This document shows positions 6,026-13,681 of a stretch of DNA of 32,694 bases, piece after piece. The translations under genes were made by a program, and so were the position numbers. Source of the DNA: Anaerolineales bacterium (lineage in GTDB: Bacteria; Chloroflexota; Anaerolineae; Anaerolineales; Villigracilaceae); contig JAEURH010000035.1 of NCBI GenBank assembly GCA_016789365.1, positions 1-32,694 on the forward strand, written 5' to 3'. The first letter of the stretch is position 1; every line of letters starts with the position of its first letter. The notes under the pieces are model-generated. The model had not been told where the DNA came from, did not search any database, and saw nothing but the letters and a program-made list of their open reading frames with translations.

Positions 6026-8107
6026 ATGAAAGAGTATACCACCGAGTTTTTACGTAACGTCGCTTTGGTTTCGCATGGGGGAGCAGGGAAGACTATGTTG
6101 GCAGAAGCATTTTTACATGCAACTGGGGCTACAACCCGCTTGGGTAAAGTTGAGGATGGGGGGACGATTTCAGATTACGATGATGAAGAACACCGCAGAA
6201 AAATTTCAATTTATACAAGTGTTATTCCCATAGAACACCGCGACCATAAAATTAATATTTTAGATGCACCCGGTTACACTGATTTTGTTGGTGAAATGAT
6301 TTCGGCATTAAGTGTTGCCGATGGTGCAATTTTATTGGTGGATGCAGTGGCTGGCATTGAAGTTGGCACCGAAATTGCATGGAATTATTTAGACCAATTC
6401 AATTTGCCGCGTTTTATCGTCATCAATAAACTTGACCGCGAAAATGCGGATTATGAAAAAGTATATGCTGAGGTTGAAGCATTCATCCGCGCCCATGATA
6501 AACGTGCTGTCAAAGTCCATTTGCCGATTGGTGAAAAACATGATTTCAAAGGCGTGGTGGATATTATCGGCATGAAGGCTTACATGGGTGATGGAAAAAC
6601 AACCGCTGATATTCCTGCTGATTTAAAAGAAGTGGCAGATAAAGCCCATTTTGATTTAGTGGAAGCGGCGGCTGAGGGTGAAGATGAACTGATGGAGAAA
6701 TATCTCGAAAACGGTTCATTATCTGACGAAGAAATGGTGCGTGGACTAGAAGATGTAGTTTACGCTGGAAGTTTTGTGCCGATATTCTGTGCGGCAGGCG
6801 GGCATGAAGTTGGTGCCATTGCATTGCTCAATGACATCATTGATTTGTTACCTCCACCTGCTCATGCTCCCAAAAGAACAGTACAAGGAAAAGATGGCGA
6901 AGAAGAATTAAAACCATCCGATTCAGAACCATTAGCCGCGTATGTTTGGAAAACCACAGCAGACCCATTTGTCGGCAAGATGACCTACTTCCGCGTTTTC
7001 TCAGGTTCAATCACAGCAGATGCGCATGTTTGGAATCAAAATAAAAATGCAGATGAAAGAATGTCAGGTTTGCATTTTCAACGTGGTAAAGAGACAATCC
7101 CAACAAAAATTGTTCACGCGGGCGATATCGCCGCTGTATCCAAATTAAACGTCACCACTACTTGCGATACATTTTGCGATAAAGGTCATCCGCTCACGAT
7201 TGCACAACCAGAGTTTCCTGCCGCTTTGTACCGCGTGGCAGTCACTCCAAAAACGCAAGCCGATGCCGCAAAAATTTCTACCACGCTCACTCGTTTGTGT
7301 GAAGAAGATATGACGCTCACTTGGCAAAACGACCCTGTAACGCATGAAACGGTGTTGCAAGGCATGGGCGACCAACAAATTGATGTTGCCATTCATCGCG
7401 CGCAAGCGAAATTTCAAGTAGGCATTGTCACGCACGAACCAAAGATTCCATATCGCGAAGGCATTACTAAAAAATCTACGGCACAATATCGCCATAAAAA
7501 ACAATCGGGAGGGGCAGGTCAATTTGGCGAAGTGCATTTGCGAATCGAACCCTACCCAGAAGGTGAATTTGAATTTACAGATGAACTCGTTGGCATGAAT
7601 CTCTCACGTTCATATTTACCTCCAATCGAAAAATCAATCAAAGCCACCATGGAAAAAGGTGCGTTTGCGGGTTACCCGATGAGCAATGTGCGTGTGATTG
7701 TCTTTGATGGTAAAGAACATGAAGTAGATTCAAAACCTGTGGCATTTGAAATTGCTGGGCGTGAGGCTTTCAAACTCGCCGTGCAAGATGCAGGACCTGT
7801 TTTGTTTGAACCGATTATGAATGTGCGCGTCACTACGCCAGATGCACACATGGGCGATGTGATGAGCGACCTAAGTACTCGCCGCGGACGTGTGCAAGGC
7901 ACAGACTCAGAACGCGGCAACACAGTCATTATTGCGCATGTGCCAATGGCAGAGATGTTGCGTTATACGACGCAAATCCGTTCTATCACTGGCGGGCGTG
8001 GATATTTCACCATGCAATTTGACCATTATGATACTGTGCCGAGTCACATTGCAGGTCCAATTATTGAAGCGCATAAGAAGGAATTGGAAGGTAAGAAGGA
8101 AGAATAA
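6026..8107 (+). CDS. Elongation-factor-G-like translational GTPase (EF-G2 type, catalytic His replaced)
   Basis: The product has 693 residues with full EF-G domain layout: the G domain (about 1-270), domain II (about 300-390), and domains III-V to the end, with the domain IV stretch KKQSGGAGQFGEVHLRIEP and domain V FEPIMNVRV. G1 is SHGGAGKT (16-23), G3 is DAPGYTDF (80-87) and G4 is NKLD (134-137). In canonical EF-G the G3 motif is DTPGHVDF, where the His takes part in GTP hydrolysis; here Tyr84 sits there and G1 lacks the usual AHVDAGKTT. Both changes are typical of EF-G2/EF-G-like paralogues found beside a normal fusA. It may act in ribosome recycling, stress, or translocation under special conditions. 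It has a strong own promoter, a good SD, and a terminator at 8137-8168. Confidence 0.9.
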   Translation: MKEYTTEFLRNVALVSHGGAGKTMLAEAFLHATGATTRLGKVEDGGTISDYDDEEHRRKISIYTSVIPIEHRDHKINILDAPGYTDFVGEMISALSVADGAILLVDAVAGIEVGTEIAWNYLDQFNLPRFIVINKLDRENADYEKVYAEVEAFIRAHDKRAVKVHLPIGEKHDFKGVVDIIGMKAYMGDGKTTADIPADLKEVADKAHFDLVEAAAEGEDELMEKYLENGSLSDEEMVRGLEDVVYAGSFVPIFCAAGGHEVGAIALLNDIIDLLPPPAHAPKRTVQGKDGEEELKPSDSEPLAAYVWKTTADPFVGKMTYFRVFSGSITADAHVWNQNKNADERMSGLHFQRGKETIPTKIVHAGDIAAVSKLNVTTTCDTFCDKGHPLTIAQPEFPAALYRVAVTPKTQADAAKISTTLTRLCEEDMTLTWQNDPVTHETVLQGMGDQQIDVAIHRAQAKFQVGIVTHEPKIPYREGITKKSTAQYRHKKQSGGAGQFGEVHLRIEPYPEGEFEFTDELVGMNLSRSYLPPIEKSIKATMEKGAFAGYPMSNVRVIVFDGKEHEVDSKPVAFEIAGREAFKLAVQDAGPVLFEPIMNVRVTTPDAHMGDVMSDLSTRRGRVQGTDSERGNTVIIAHVPMAEMLRYTTQIRSITGGRGYFTMQFDHYDTVPSHIAGPIIEAHKKELEGKKEE

Positions 8108-8136
8108 GTTAAGAGAATAGATAAATAGAGATTAGT

Positions 8137-8168
8137 AAAATTTCCGACAAAATTTTGTCGGAAATTTT
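8137..8168. terminator. Bidirectional intrinsic terminator
   Basis: A perfect 16-bp palindrome (AAAATTTCCGACAAAA / TTTTGTCGGAAATTTT) between the converging EF-G-like gene and a lipoprotein gene. The flanking A- and T-runs allow termination from both sides. Confidence 0.85.
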
Positions 8169-8182
8169 ATTATCGTAGTTGA

Positions 8183-8758
8183 TTACGGCATTCCGACGCT
8201 ACGCATCATTCTTGCTCCAAGTTGGTTGCCGTTGATTTTGCCTTGGGCAAAATCCCATACATCTTTCCAGGCGATGAAAATGTTGGAGGTTGGGGACATT
8301 CGCTCGAAGGCAACCAGTTCCAACGTCTGCACTGAAGCGGGGATTTGGTTTTGAATCCGCTCAATGATTTTGTCATTTTCTGAAAAGGCATACATCAAAA
8401 CCACAAAGGTGGTTTCAGGCGTGCATCCATCAGAATATACCCAATCGCAATCAACATGAATTCTTAAGGTGGTGGCTTGTTGAGTTATCGCATCCATCAA
8501 CACATGCGCATCTAACACGCGATATTTTGCGGCGATGGTTTCGGATAATGGGTCTGACCCAACAATGGCTTCGTTCAAAATATCTACAATTTTTGCTGTG
8601 TTGGGTTGTGGCGTGGCAGACGGTGTGATTGGGGTGGGAGTCCATGATGTGGCTGTGAGTGAATTAATCACCGCCGCTTGAACATCTGGGTTTGAAATAT
8701 CTGGAGCACAAGCAAATAAAACGAGGACTGGCAAAATAGGTAACACACGTTTGAGCAT
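8183..8758 (-). CDS. Lipoprotein of unknown function
   Basis: The product has 191 residues with a lipoprotein signal ending LVLFAC (Cys17), followed by a Thr/Pro-rich stalk (SWTPTPITPSATPQPN, near 38-53) and a mixed alpha/beta domain of about 135 residues. That domain contains two Cys (DCDWVYSDGC, near 103-112), which could form a disulfide outside the cell, and a late WKDVWDFAQGKINGNQLG stretch. I do not recognise the family. The Thr/Pro stalk is of the kind seen in several other surface proteins of this window. GGAGG sits 6 nt before the ATG. Confidence 0.75.
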   Translation of the reverse strand: MLKRVLPILPVLVLFACAPDISNPDVQAAVINSLTATSWTPTPITPSATPQPNTAKIVDILNEAIVGSDPLSETIAAKYRVLDAHVLMDAITQQATTLRIHVDCDWVYSDGCTPETTFVVLMYAFSENDKIIERIQNQIPASVQTLELVAFERMSPTSNIFIAWKDVWDFAQGKINGNQLGARMMRSVGMP

Positions 8759-8924
8759 AGAACCTCCGTTTGGCGCGTTTTTACCTTAACCGCTTTTTCA
8801 GCGTCAATCAAAACCACTCTACGATGAGCATACGCTTTCTCAACGATGTTCTCATATATATAATTTGTTATAGATGTAACAATACGGCGCTTATATTGAG
8901 ATAAAGCATTAATTCAATTTCGTG

Positions 8925-8937
8925 TAGAATATATTTA
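8925..8937 (+). promoter_or_regulatory. Leaderless-type -10 box of the first CysO-like gene
   Basis: TAGAAT (8925-8930) ends exactly 6 nt before the ATG at 8937. There is no Shine-Dalgarno in the preceding 20 nt, and no clear -35 at the normal spacing. Confidence 0.55.
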
Positions 8938-9209
8938 TGCCTCAAGTTAAATTTCCACCTTTGATGAAATATTATGTAGAAAATCAAATTGAGTTTTCTA
9001 TGCAAGGTGCGAGTGTTTCGGAACTGTTCGAGAATATCTTAATTCGTTACCCTGCGCTCAAACCGCATTTGTTTGATTCAAAAAAAAACTTGCGCCGTCA
9101 TTTTCAAATTTTTGTCAACGGTATTCATATCCGCGAATTGGATGGTATGAACACAAACTTAAATGAACATGATAAAGTCATCTTAATGGCAAGTGCGGCA
9201 GGCGGTTGA
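8937..9209 (+). CDS. cysO: ThiS/MoaD/CysO-family sulfur-carrier protein 1
   Basis: The product has 90 residues with a beta-grasp (ubiquitin-like) pattern and the essential C-terminal Gly-Gly (MASAAGG). Such proteins are adenylated at the terminal Gly by a MoeB/MoeZ-type E1 and converted to a thiocarboxylate that donates sulfur. The motif RYPALKPHLFD (about 38-48) is shared with the second carrier at 12003 and with CysO-type proteins. A CysM-like synthase and a JAMM protease follow on the same strand, which points to cysteine synthesis rather than molybdopterin or thiamine. By hand count about 32 of 90 positions match carrier 2, so they are diverged paralogues. The gene appears to be leaderless. 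Confidence 0.85.
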   Translation: MPQVKFPPLMKYYVENQIEFSMQGASVSELFENILIRYPALKPHLFDSKKNLRRHFQIFVNGIHIRELDGMNTNLNEHDKVILMASAAGG

Positions 9210-9293
9210 GCATTGACAAATCTCGTAAGATAAGTAAAATAGCGCACATCTATTTATCAACTATGAACACTTACTTAAACTTTTATTGCTTGT

Positions 9294-9430
9294 GTCTATC
9301 GCGGGGCTCGTAGCCGCCGCTGAGATAGACCCCTCCGCAGTCAACGGAATCAGACGGTAGAGCGACCCCCGCTTGCAAACTTTTTGTAGCGTGTGGCGTT
9401 TCGCCGTCTTTTTGTTTACCCGTTGACTGC
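9294..9430. repeat. Complex folded element upstream of the cysM-like gene
   Basis: GCAGTCAACGG (9337-9347) is the perfect reverse complement of CCGTTGACTGC (9420-9430). Inside lie AGACGG...CCGTCT and a GGCGTTTCGCC hairpin, and just outside is GTCTATC (9294-9300) / GATAGAC (9324-9330). It is locally GC-richer than the neighbours. It ends 28 bp before the cysM start, so it may be either a mobile palindromic element or a leader structure. Confidence 0.55.
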
Positions 9431-9457
9431 TTTTGATTTAACTTGATAAAGGATGAG

Positions 9458-10402
9458 ATGACTTTACTAGATTTTCGATTAACTGAATCAAACCCTATTC
9501 CATTTGATGGATTACCTGCACATGTTGGCGATACGCCGTTACTTCCGCTTCGCAGGCTGACCTTGAACCTGAGTGCTAAAGTGAAAGTTTTTGCTAAAGC
9601 CGAATGGTTCAACCCCGGTGGTTCAGTCAAAGATAGACCTGCTTTGAATATTATTCAAACCGCTATTGCAAATGGTGACCTTGACAATGGCAAACGTTTA
9701 TTAGATTCAACATCTGGCAATATGGGCATTTCGTATGCCACATTTGGCGCGGCGTTAGGAATCCCAATCACATTGGCTGTGCCTGCGAATGCCAGTGCTG
9801 AAAGAATATCAATTCTTAAAGCCTTAGGTGCTGAGATTGTCCTTACAGACCCATTAGAGGGTTCAGATGGTGCAATCATCAAAGCACGCGAACTTGCGGA
9901 AGAGAATCCAGATTTGTATTGGTATGCCAATCAATATAACAACCCAGCCAATTGGCAAGCACATTATGCATCAACAGGACCTGAAATTCTTGTGCAAACC
10001 AACGCCGCAGTGACTCATTTTGTAGCAGGTTTGGGAACATCTGGCACGTTGATGGGAACAGGAAAATATCTACAAGAACATCTTCCGTATGTAAAAGTAA
10101 TTGCATTTCAACCTGATGCTTCATTTCATGGTTTAGAAGGACTCAAGCACATGCCAACAGCAATCAAGCCGGGGATTTATGATGAGTCTCTGGCTGGCAA
10201 CCCGCTTGAAGTCCAGACTGAAGCGGCGCGTGAAATGGTAAGTCGACTCGCAAAAGAAGAAGGTTTATTTGTCGGTATCTCATCTGGTGCGGCGGCTGTG
10301 GCGGCTCTTGAAGTTGCCAGTCAATTAGACGAAGGTACGGTTGTAACAATATTTCCCGATGCTGGTTATAAATATTTGAGTGATAAAAATTTATGGAAAT
10401 AG
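9458..10402 (+). CDS. cysM: Cysteine synthase B-type PLP enzyme (CysM-like)
   Basis: The product has 314 residues, a fold-type II PLP enzyme. The Schiff-base lysine is Lys58 in NPGGSVKDRPA, the substrate-binding loop is STSGNMG (84-90), and the PLP-phosphate loop is AGLGTSGTLMGTG near 190. It would replace the leaving group of O-acetyl- or O-phosphoserine with sulfide or with sulfur from a protein thiocarboxylate. The context (sulfur carrier upstream, JAMM protease overlapping by 10 nt downstream, MoeZ nearby) matches the mycobacterial CysM-CysO-Mec route, so carrier-bound sulfur is the likely donor. I chose the ATG at 9458 with AAAGGA at 9448-9453; an in-frame TTG at 9443 is less likely. Substrate specificity is inferred. 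Confidence 0.88.
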   Translation: MTLLDFRLTESNPIPFDGLPAHVGDTPLLPLRRLTLNLSAKVKVFAKAEWFNPGGSVKDRPALNIIQTAIANGDLDNGKRLLDSTSGNMGISYATFGAALGIPITLAVPANASAERISILKALGAEIVLTDPLEGSDGAIIKARELAEENPDLYWYANQYNNPANWQAHYASTGPEILVQTNAAVTHFVAGLGTSGTLMGTGKYLQEHLPYVKVIAFQPDASFHGLEGLKHMPTAIKPGIYDESLAGNPLEVQTEAAREMVSRLAKEEGLFVGISSGAAAVAALEVASQLDEGTVVTIFPDAGYKYLSDKNLWK

Positions 10403-10806
10403 AAATTTCAAAAACATTGATTGAAAAAATCAATTTGCATTTGGAACAAGCATACCCTGAAGAGGGTGCAGGCTTTTTGCTTGGAAAAAATAATGAAGTG
10501 AAAGAAATTTTGCCGTTAGCCAATGCGCGTGAAGATGAAGCAAGACATAATCGGTTCTTGATTACAGAAAAAGATTATGTGAAAGCCGAATTGAAAGCTG
10601 ATGAATTGGATTTAAGTTTAATCGGCGTGTTTCATTCACACCCTGATTGCCCAAATGTGCCATCTGAATTTGACCGTGAATGGGCACAACCAAATTTTTC
10701 GTATGTAATTACGCGCGTGGATAAGGGCAAATCAGTTGACCATCGCTCATGGCGCTTGGTGGAAGATAGAACGAAGTATGAGGAAGAAGAAATAATTATT
10801 TCATAA
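10393..10806 (+). CDS. mec: JAMM/MPN metalloprotease, Mec-type
   Basis: The product has 137 residues with a complete JAMM zinc site: Glu23/Glu24 in PEEGAG, His81 and His83 in FHSHP, Ser91 and Asp94 in SEFD. In mycobacteria the related Mec protein cuts the bond between the CysO C-terminus and the newly attached cysteine, releasing cysteine and regenerating the carrier. Here it overlaps the end of the cysM-like gene by 10 nt, so the two are surely one operon. Its position between two Gly-Gly carriers supports the same role. The tail is acidic (YEEEEIIIS). Confidence 0.88.
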   Translation: MEIEISKTLIEKINLHLEQAYPEEGAGFLLGKNNEVKEILPLANAREDEARHNRFLITEKDYVKAELKADELDLSLIGVFHSHPDCPNVPSEFDREWAQPNFSYVITRVDKGKSVDHRSWRLVEDRTKYEEEEIIIS

Positions 10807-10816
10807 AACAAAATCC

Positions 10817-10904
10817 GTCATTGCGAGCCACGAAGTGGCGAAGCAATCTCCAACAAAATTTTGAGATTGCTTCGGACAAAGAACAAGAGCGTCCTCGCAA
10901 TGAC
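10817..10904. repeat. Four-arm palindromic repeat, family A copy 1
   Basis: Outer stem GTCATTGCGAG (10817-10827) / CTCGCAATGAC (10894-10904). Inner stem CGAAGCAATCTC (10839-10850) / GAGATTGCTTCG (10863-10874). Left side hairpin CCACGAAGTGG (10828-10838). Right side arm GACAAAGAACAAGAGCGTC (10875-10893), closed by GGAC/GTCC if one flanking base on each side is used. It separates the mec gene from the DUF4395 gene. Confidence 0.85.
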
Positions 10905-10925
10905 ATAACAAAACAGGAAAATAAA

Positions 10926-11420
10926 ATGACAACACAAAATTTACAAAAAGTTGACCATGCAATTCTCAGAACAAATCAATATTTTATTATTGGCATTAGT
11001 TTGTTAGCGTTTATTTTGAATCAACCAATTCTGGCGGCATTTGTTGCTTTGGTAATGGGAATTGGCTCTGTATTGAAAACGCCAGGCTTTGGAATTATTT
11101 ATAAATCTATCCTCAAGCCACGTGGATGGATGAAGCCTGATATTTTAGATGATAACCCTGAGCCACATCGTTTTTCACAAATTGTTGGTTTCTTATTTCT
11201 AACCGCAGGCTCAATTGCTTTATTTTCTGGCGCAACCGTTTTAGGCTGGACATTAGTTTGGATTGTGATTGCCCTCGCCTCACTTAACGCCTTTGGCGGG
11301 TTTTGTGTTGGATGTGCAGTCTATTACTGGTTAGCACGATTAGGTGTACCGGGTTTTGGTAAACAACCACCAGCAGGCGTTATCCCCGGTGCGAAACCGA
11401 AAGCGAGTGCAACTTTATGA
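10926..11420 (+). CDS. DUF4395 integral membrane protein with CxxC
   Basis: The product has 164 residues with about four membrane helices (near 20-33, 36-52, 87-102 and 106-124) and the family signature GGFCVGCAVYYWLARLG, in which Cys127 and Cys130 form a CxxC at a membrane edge. DUF4395 proteins tend to be encoded beside thioredoxins and sulfurtransferases; here a membrane thioredoxin overlaps by 4 nt (ATGA). This suggests a thiol or sulfur relay across the membrane, which is inference. The reading frame is open back to 10821, but that extension is encoded by the family A repeat. The ATG at 10926, preceded by AGGAAAAT, is the proper start. Confidence 0.82.
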   Translation: MTTQNLQKVDHAILRTNQYFIIGISLLAFILNQPILAAFVALVMGIGSVLKTPGFGIIYKSILKPRGWMKPDILDDNPEPHRFSQIVGFLFLTAGSIALFSGATVLGWTLVWIVIALASLNAFGGFCVGCAVYYWLARLGVPGFGKQPPAGVIPGAKPKASATL

Positions 11421-11824
11421 GTTCGGAATTATTATTGCGCTTTGCATTTGCAATTGGTATCATCATTTTTGGTGTTGCCGTTTATTGGTTTATTAATCAG
11501 AGATTATTATCTCGTGCTGGAAATAATATTAACAATTTACTCAATCCATTGCCGAATAAGCCAGTGATTGTATATTTCACTACGCCAGATTGTGTGCCAT
11601 GCAAAACAATTCAACGCCCTGCGCTGGATAAATTAACATCAACGTATGGTGATAAATTACAAGTGCTAGAGATTGATGCCACCGAACGCCCTGACCTTGC
11701 TAAAACTTGGGGTGTGATGAGTGTGCCGACTACATTTTTATTAGACTCACATGGCAAGCCGCGATACGTCAACAACGGTGTGGCGCGTGCAGAAAAATTG
11801 ATAGAGCAATTGCAAAATTTGTAA
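11417..11824 (+). CDS. Membrane-anchored thioredoxin-like protein
   Basis: The product has 135 residues: an N-terminal helix (about 8-27), then a thioredoxin fold with TTPDCVPCKTIQ (Cys59, Cys62) and the cis-Pro loop MSVPTTFLLD near 98. The start overlaps the DUF4395 stop (ATGA), so the two are translationally coupled and probably pass electrons between their CxxC pairs. In the sulfur cluster it could reduce persulfides on MoeZ or the CxxC of DUF4395. The gene is followed by a 146-bp palindromic element and then by carrier 2. Confidence 0.87.
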   Translation: MSSELLLRFAFAIGIIIFGVAVYWFINQRLLSRAGNNINNLLNPLPNKPVIVYFTTPDCVPCKTIQRPALDKLTSTYGDKLQVLEIDATERPDLAKTWGVMSVPTTFLLDSHGKPRYVNNGVARAEKLIEQLQNL

Positions 11825-11828
11825 TAAC

Positions 11829-11974
11829 CTCGGTGGTCGAGTAATTTCGAGCGATAGCGAGAAATGTATCGAGACCACCACTTAATAAAATATTTTTTGT
11901 TATAGATAGTATTAAATTAACAGGTGGTTTCGATACGCCGCAAAGAACAAGAGCGCGGCTACTCAACCACCGAG
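11829..11974. repeat. Four-arm palindromic repeat, family B copy 1
   Basis: Outer stem CTCGGTGGTCGAGTA (11829-11843) / TACTCAACCACCGAG (11960-11974), 14 of 15 paired. Inner stem GTATCGAGACCACC (11866-11879) / GGTGGTTTCGATAC (11923-11936), 13 of 14. Left side hairpin 11844-11865 (ATTTC...GAAAT). Right side hairpin 11937-11959, stem GCCGC/GCGGC, with the loop AAAGAACAAGA that also occurs in family A. The central AT-rich loop contains TTGTTATAGA. It lies between the thioredoxin and carrier 2 genes. Confidence 0.88.
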
Positions 11975-12002
11975 CGTATAAAAACTTTTAGGAGAAAACT
12001 GA

Positions 12003-12275
12003 ATGCCCGTATTACGAATCCCAACTCCATTACGTGCTTACACCAATGGACAATCCACAGTTAATGTGGCTGGAAACAATGTTTCAGAAGTATTGACTGA
12101 CTTAACCAAGCAATATCCAACCATCAAGCCACATATCTTCAATGAAGATGGCGCACTGCGACCATTTGTAAATTTATTTGTCGGCGAATCAAATATCAAA
12201 GACTTGCAAGGTGTGGATACACCTATCAAAGAAAACGATAAAGTTATGTTGATTCCATCTATCGCAGGTGGATAG
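12003..12275 (+). CDS. cysO: ThiS/MoaD/CysO-family sulfur-carrier protein 2
   Basis: The product has 90 residues, the same length as carrier 1, and ends in Gly-Gly (MLIPSIAGG). The shared features are MP at the start, QYPTIKPHIFNEDGALR (about 37-53), LFVG and ENDKVML. It has a normal Shine-Dalgarno (AGGAG before the ATG), unlike the leaderless carrier 1. Lying directly upstream of the E1-like moeZ, it is the obvious substrate of that enzyme. Together with carrier 1 it gives two carriers for one E1 and one protease, so either they have different sulfur acceptors or are differently regulated. CysO is my naming by context; MoaD or ThiS roles are not excluded. Confidence 0.85.
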   Translation: MPVLRIPTPLRAYTNGQSTVNVAGNNVSEVLTDLTKQYPTIKPHIFNEDGALRPFVNLFVGESNIKDLQGVDTPIKENDKVMLIPSIAGG

Positions 12276-12339
12276 CCGACGGCTGACCACAGACCGCCGA
12301 TAACGGCTTAAAACGGTCTGCTGTCTGCCGTCAGCGGTC
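12275..12339. repeat. Imperfect inverted repeat between carrier 2 and moeZ
   Basis: AGACCG (12291-12296) pairs with CGGTCT (12314-12319). The outer arms GACGGCTGACCACAG and CTGTCTGCCGTCAGCGGTC are imperfectly complementary. Repeats made of GACCG/CAGAC words are common in intergenic regions. It begins at the carrier stop codon and may modulate expression of moeZ. Confidence 0.55.
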
Positions 12340-12377
12340 ATTTTCAATTATGAATCGAACAGGAAACAAACAAAAAC

Positions 12378-13532
12378 ATGCTCCCAGAACTCTCTCGCGA
12401 AGAAATTCTTCGTTACTCTCGTCATCTTCTCATTCCAGAAGTGGGATTAGAAGGTCAACGTAAATTAAAAAATTCATCTGCCCTGATAATCGGCACTGGC
12501 GGGCTTGGCTCACCTGTTTCCCTTTATCTTGCGGCGGCTGGGATCGGAAGAATCGGATTGGTTGATTATGATGTTGTTGATTCATCCAATTTACAACGTC
12601 AAGTGATTCATGGTACTTCAAGCATCGGCAAATTAAAAGTAGAAAGTGCCAAAGCAAAGTTATTAGATTTGAATCCCGATATTCAAATTGATATTTATAA
12701 CGAACCTTATACTTCTGAAAATGCACTTCGCATCGCAAAAGATTATGACATTATCTTAGATGGTACAGATAATTTTCCAACGCGTTATCTAACCAATGAC
12801 GTTGCTGTTTTTCTTGGCAAGCCAAATGTGTATGCGTCCATCTTTCGATTTGATGGGCAGGTCAGTGTTTTTTATGCAAAAGAAGGTCCCTGCTATCGTT
12901 GTCTTTTTCCTGAACCTCCTCCGCCTGGGCTTGTGCCATCTTGTGCTGAAGGTGGTGTGCTTGGTGTTTTGCCCGGCACCATTGGTACATTACAAGCCAC
13001 CGAAGCATTAAAAGTTTTGCTTGGTATTGGTGAGCCGCTGATTGGAAAACTTCTTTTATACAACGCGTTGGATATGTCTTTTGATTTTGTGAAATTGAAA
13101 AAGAATCCAAATTGTAGAGTGTGCGGACCGAATGCAGACATCAAAGAATTAATTGATTACGAAGAATTTTGTGGTGTACCGAGTCATGATCATGAAGATG
13201 CAAATACGAATTCTTCTTTAGATATTTCTTCTTTAGATTTAAAATCTCGCCTCTCTCTTGACCCCAAGTTGACTCTGCTCGACGTGCGTGAACCTCACGA
13301 GTTAGAGATTTCTGCTATTCAAAATGCAATAAATATTCCGCTTGGTCAATTGGCTGGGCGATTAACCGAACTCAACACTGCTGATGATATGGTTGTTTTT
13401 TGTAAAGCAGGTACTCGTTCCATGCGTGCCATTGAATTATTATCGAGTGCTGGATTCAAGAAATTGAAGAATCTCAAGGGCGGAATCAATGCTTGGGCGA
13501 AAGAAGTAGATATGAATTTGCCAATTTATTAA
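12378..13532 (+). CDS. moeZ: MoeB-type E1 adenylyltransferase fused to rhodanese (MoeZ)
   Basis: The product has 384 residues. The ThiF/E1 domain (about 1-255) has the ATP loop GTGGLGSP (39-46), the zinc cysteines Cys172/Cys175 (CYRC) and Cys246/Cys249 (CRVC), and Cys189 in PSCAEGGVLG as the possible acyl-transfer cysteine. A rhodanese domain (about 280-380) follows, with active Cys342 in CKAGTRSM. MoeZ-type enzymes adenylate the C-terminal Gly of carriers and then place sulfur there through the rhodanese persulfide. It follows carrier 2 and would serve both carriers. Start ATG 12378; the AGGAAAC upstream is a weak, distant SD. It is bounded by family B elements on both sides of the carrier-moeZ pair. 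Confidence 0.92.
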   Translation: MLPELSREEILRYSRHLLIPEVGLEGQRKLKNSSALIIGTGGLGSPVSLYLAAAGIGRIGLVDYDVVDSSNLQRQVIHGTSSIGKLKVESAKAKLLDLNPDIQIDIYNEPYTSENALRIAKDYDIILDGTDNFPTRYLTNDVAVFLGKPNVYASIFRFDGQVSVFYAKEGPCYRCLFPEPPPPGLVPSCAEGGVLGVLPGTIGTLQATEALKVLLGIGEPLIGKLLLYNALDMSFDFVKLKKNPNCRVCGPNADIKELIDYEEFCGVPSHDHEDANTNSSLDISSLDLKSRLSLDPKLTLLDVREPHELEISAIQNAINIPLGQLAGRLTELNTADDMVVFCKAGTRSMRAIELLSSAGFKKLKNLKGGINAWAKEVDMNLPIY

Positions 13533-13536
13533 TCAA

Positions 13537-13654
13537 CTCGGTGGTCGTATCGGGACCACCACGTTATAAAGAAATTCTTGTTATAGAGATTTTTTTCATT
13601 AACTGTTGGTCTCGATACAGGCTGGAACAGCACCAGCCCTACTCGACCAACGGG
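13537..13654. repeat. Palindromic repeat, family B copy 2 (one side arm missing)
   Basis: It starts CTCGGTGGTCG (13537-13547), joined directly to TATCGGGACCACC, so the left side hairpin of copy 1 is absent. The loop again contains TTGTTATAGA. The right half has GTTGGTCTCGATAC, then a hairpin GGCTGG (13620-13625) / CCAGCC (13633-13638) where copy 1 has its AAAGAACAAGA arm, then TACTCGACCAACGGG. It lies between moeZ and the SQR-like gene. Confidence 0.85.
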
Positions 13655-13681
13655 TATAAATGGAAATAAGGTGATAAACAA

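Noticed and set aside
7145..7929. Antisense reading frames inside the EF-G-like gene
   Set aside because: They are shadows of a strongly conserved coding frame with no SD or family resemblance.
10821..10925. N-terminal extension of the DUF4395 protein
   Set aside because: It is encoded by the family A palindromic repeat and has no SD; the ATG at 10926 does.
11829..13654. The two family B elements as a CRISPR or an insertion sequence
   Set aside because: There are only two copies with different internal lengths, no regular spacers and no transposase reading frame between or beside them.
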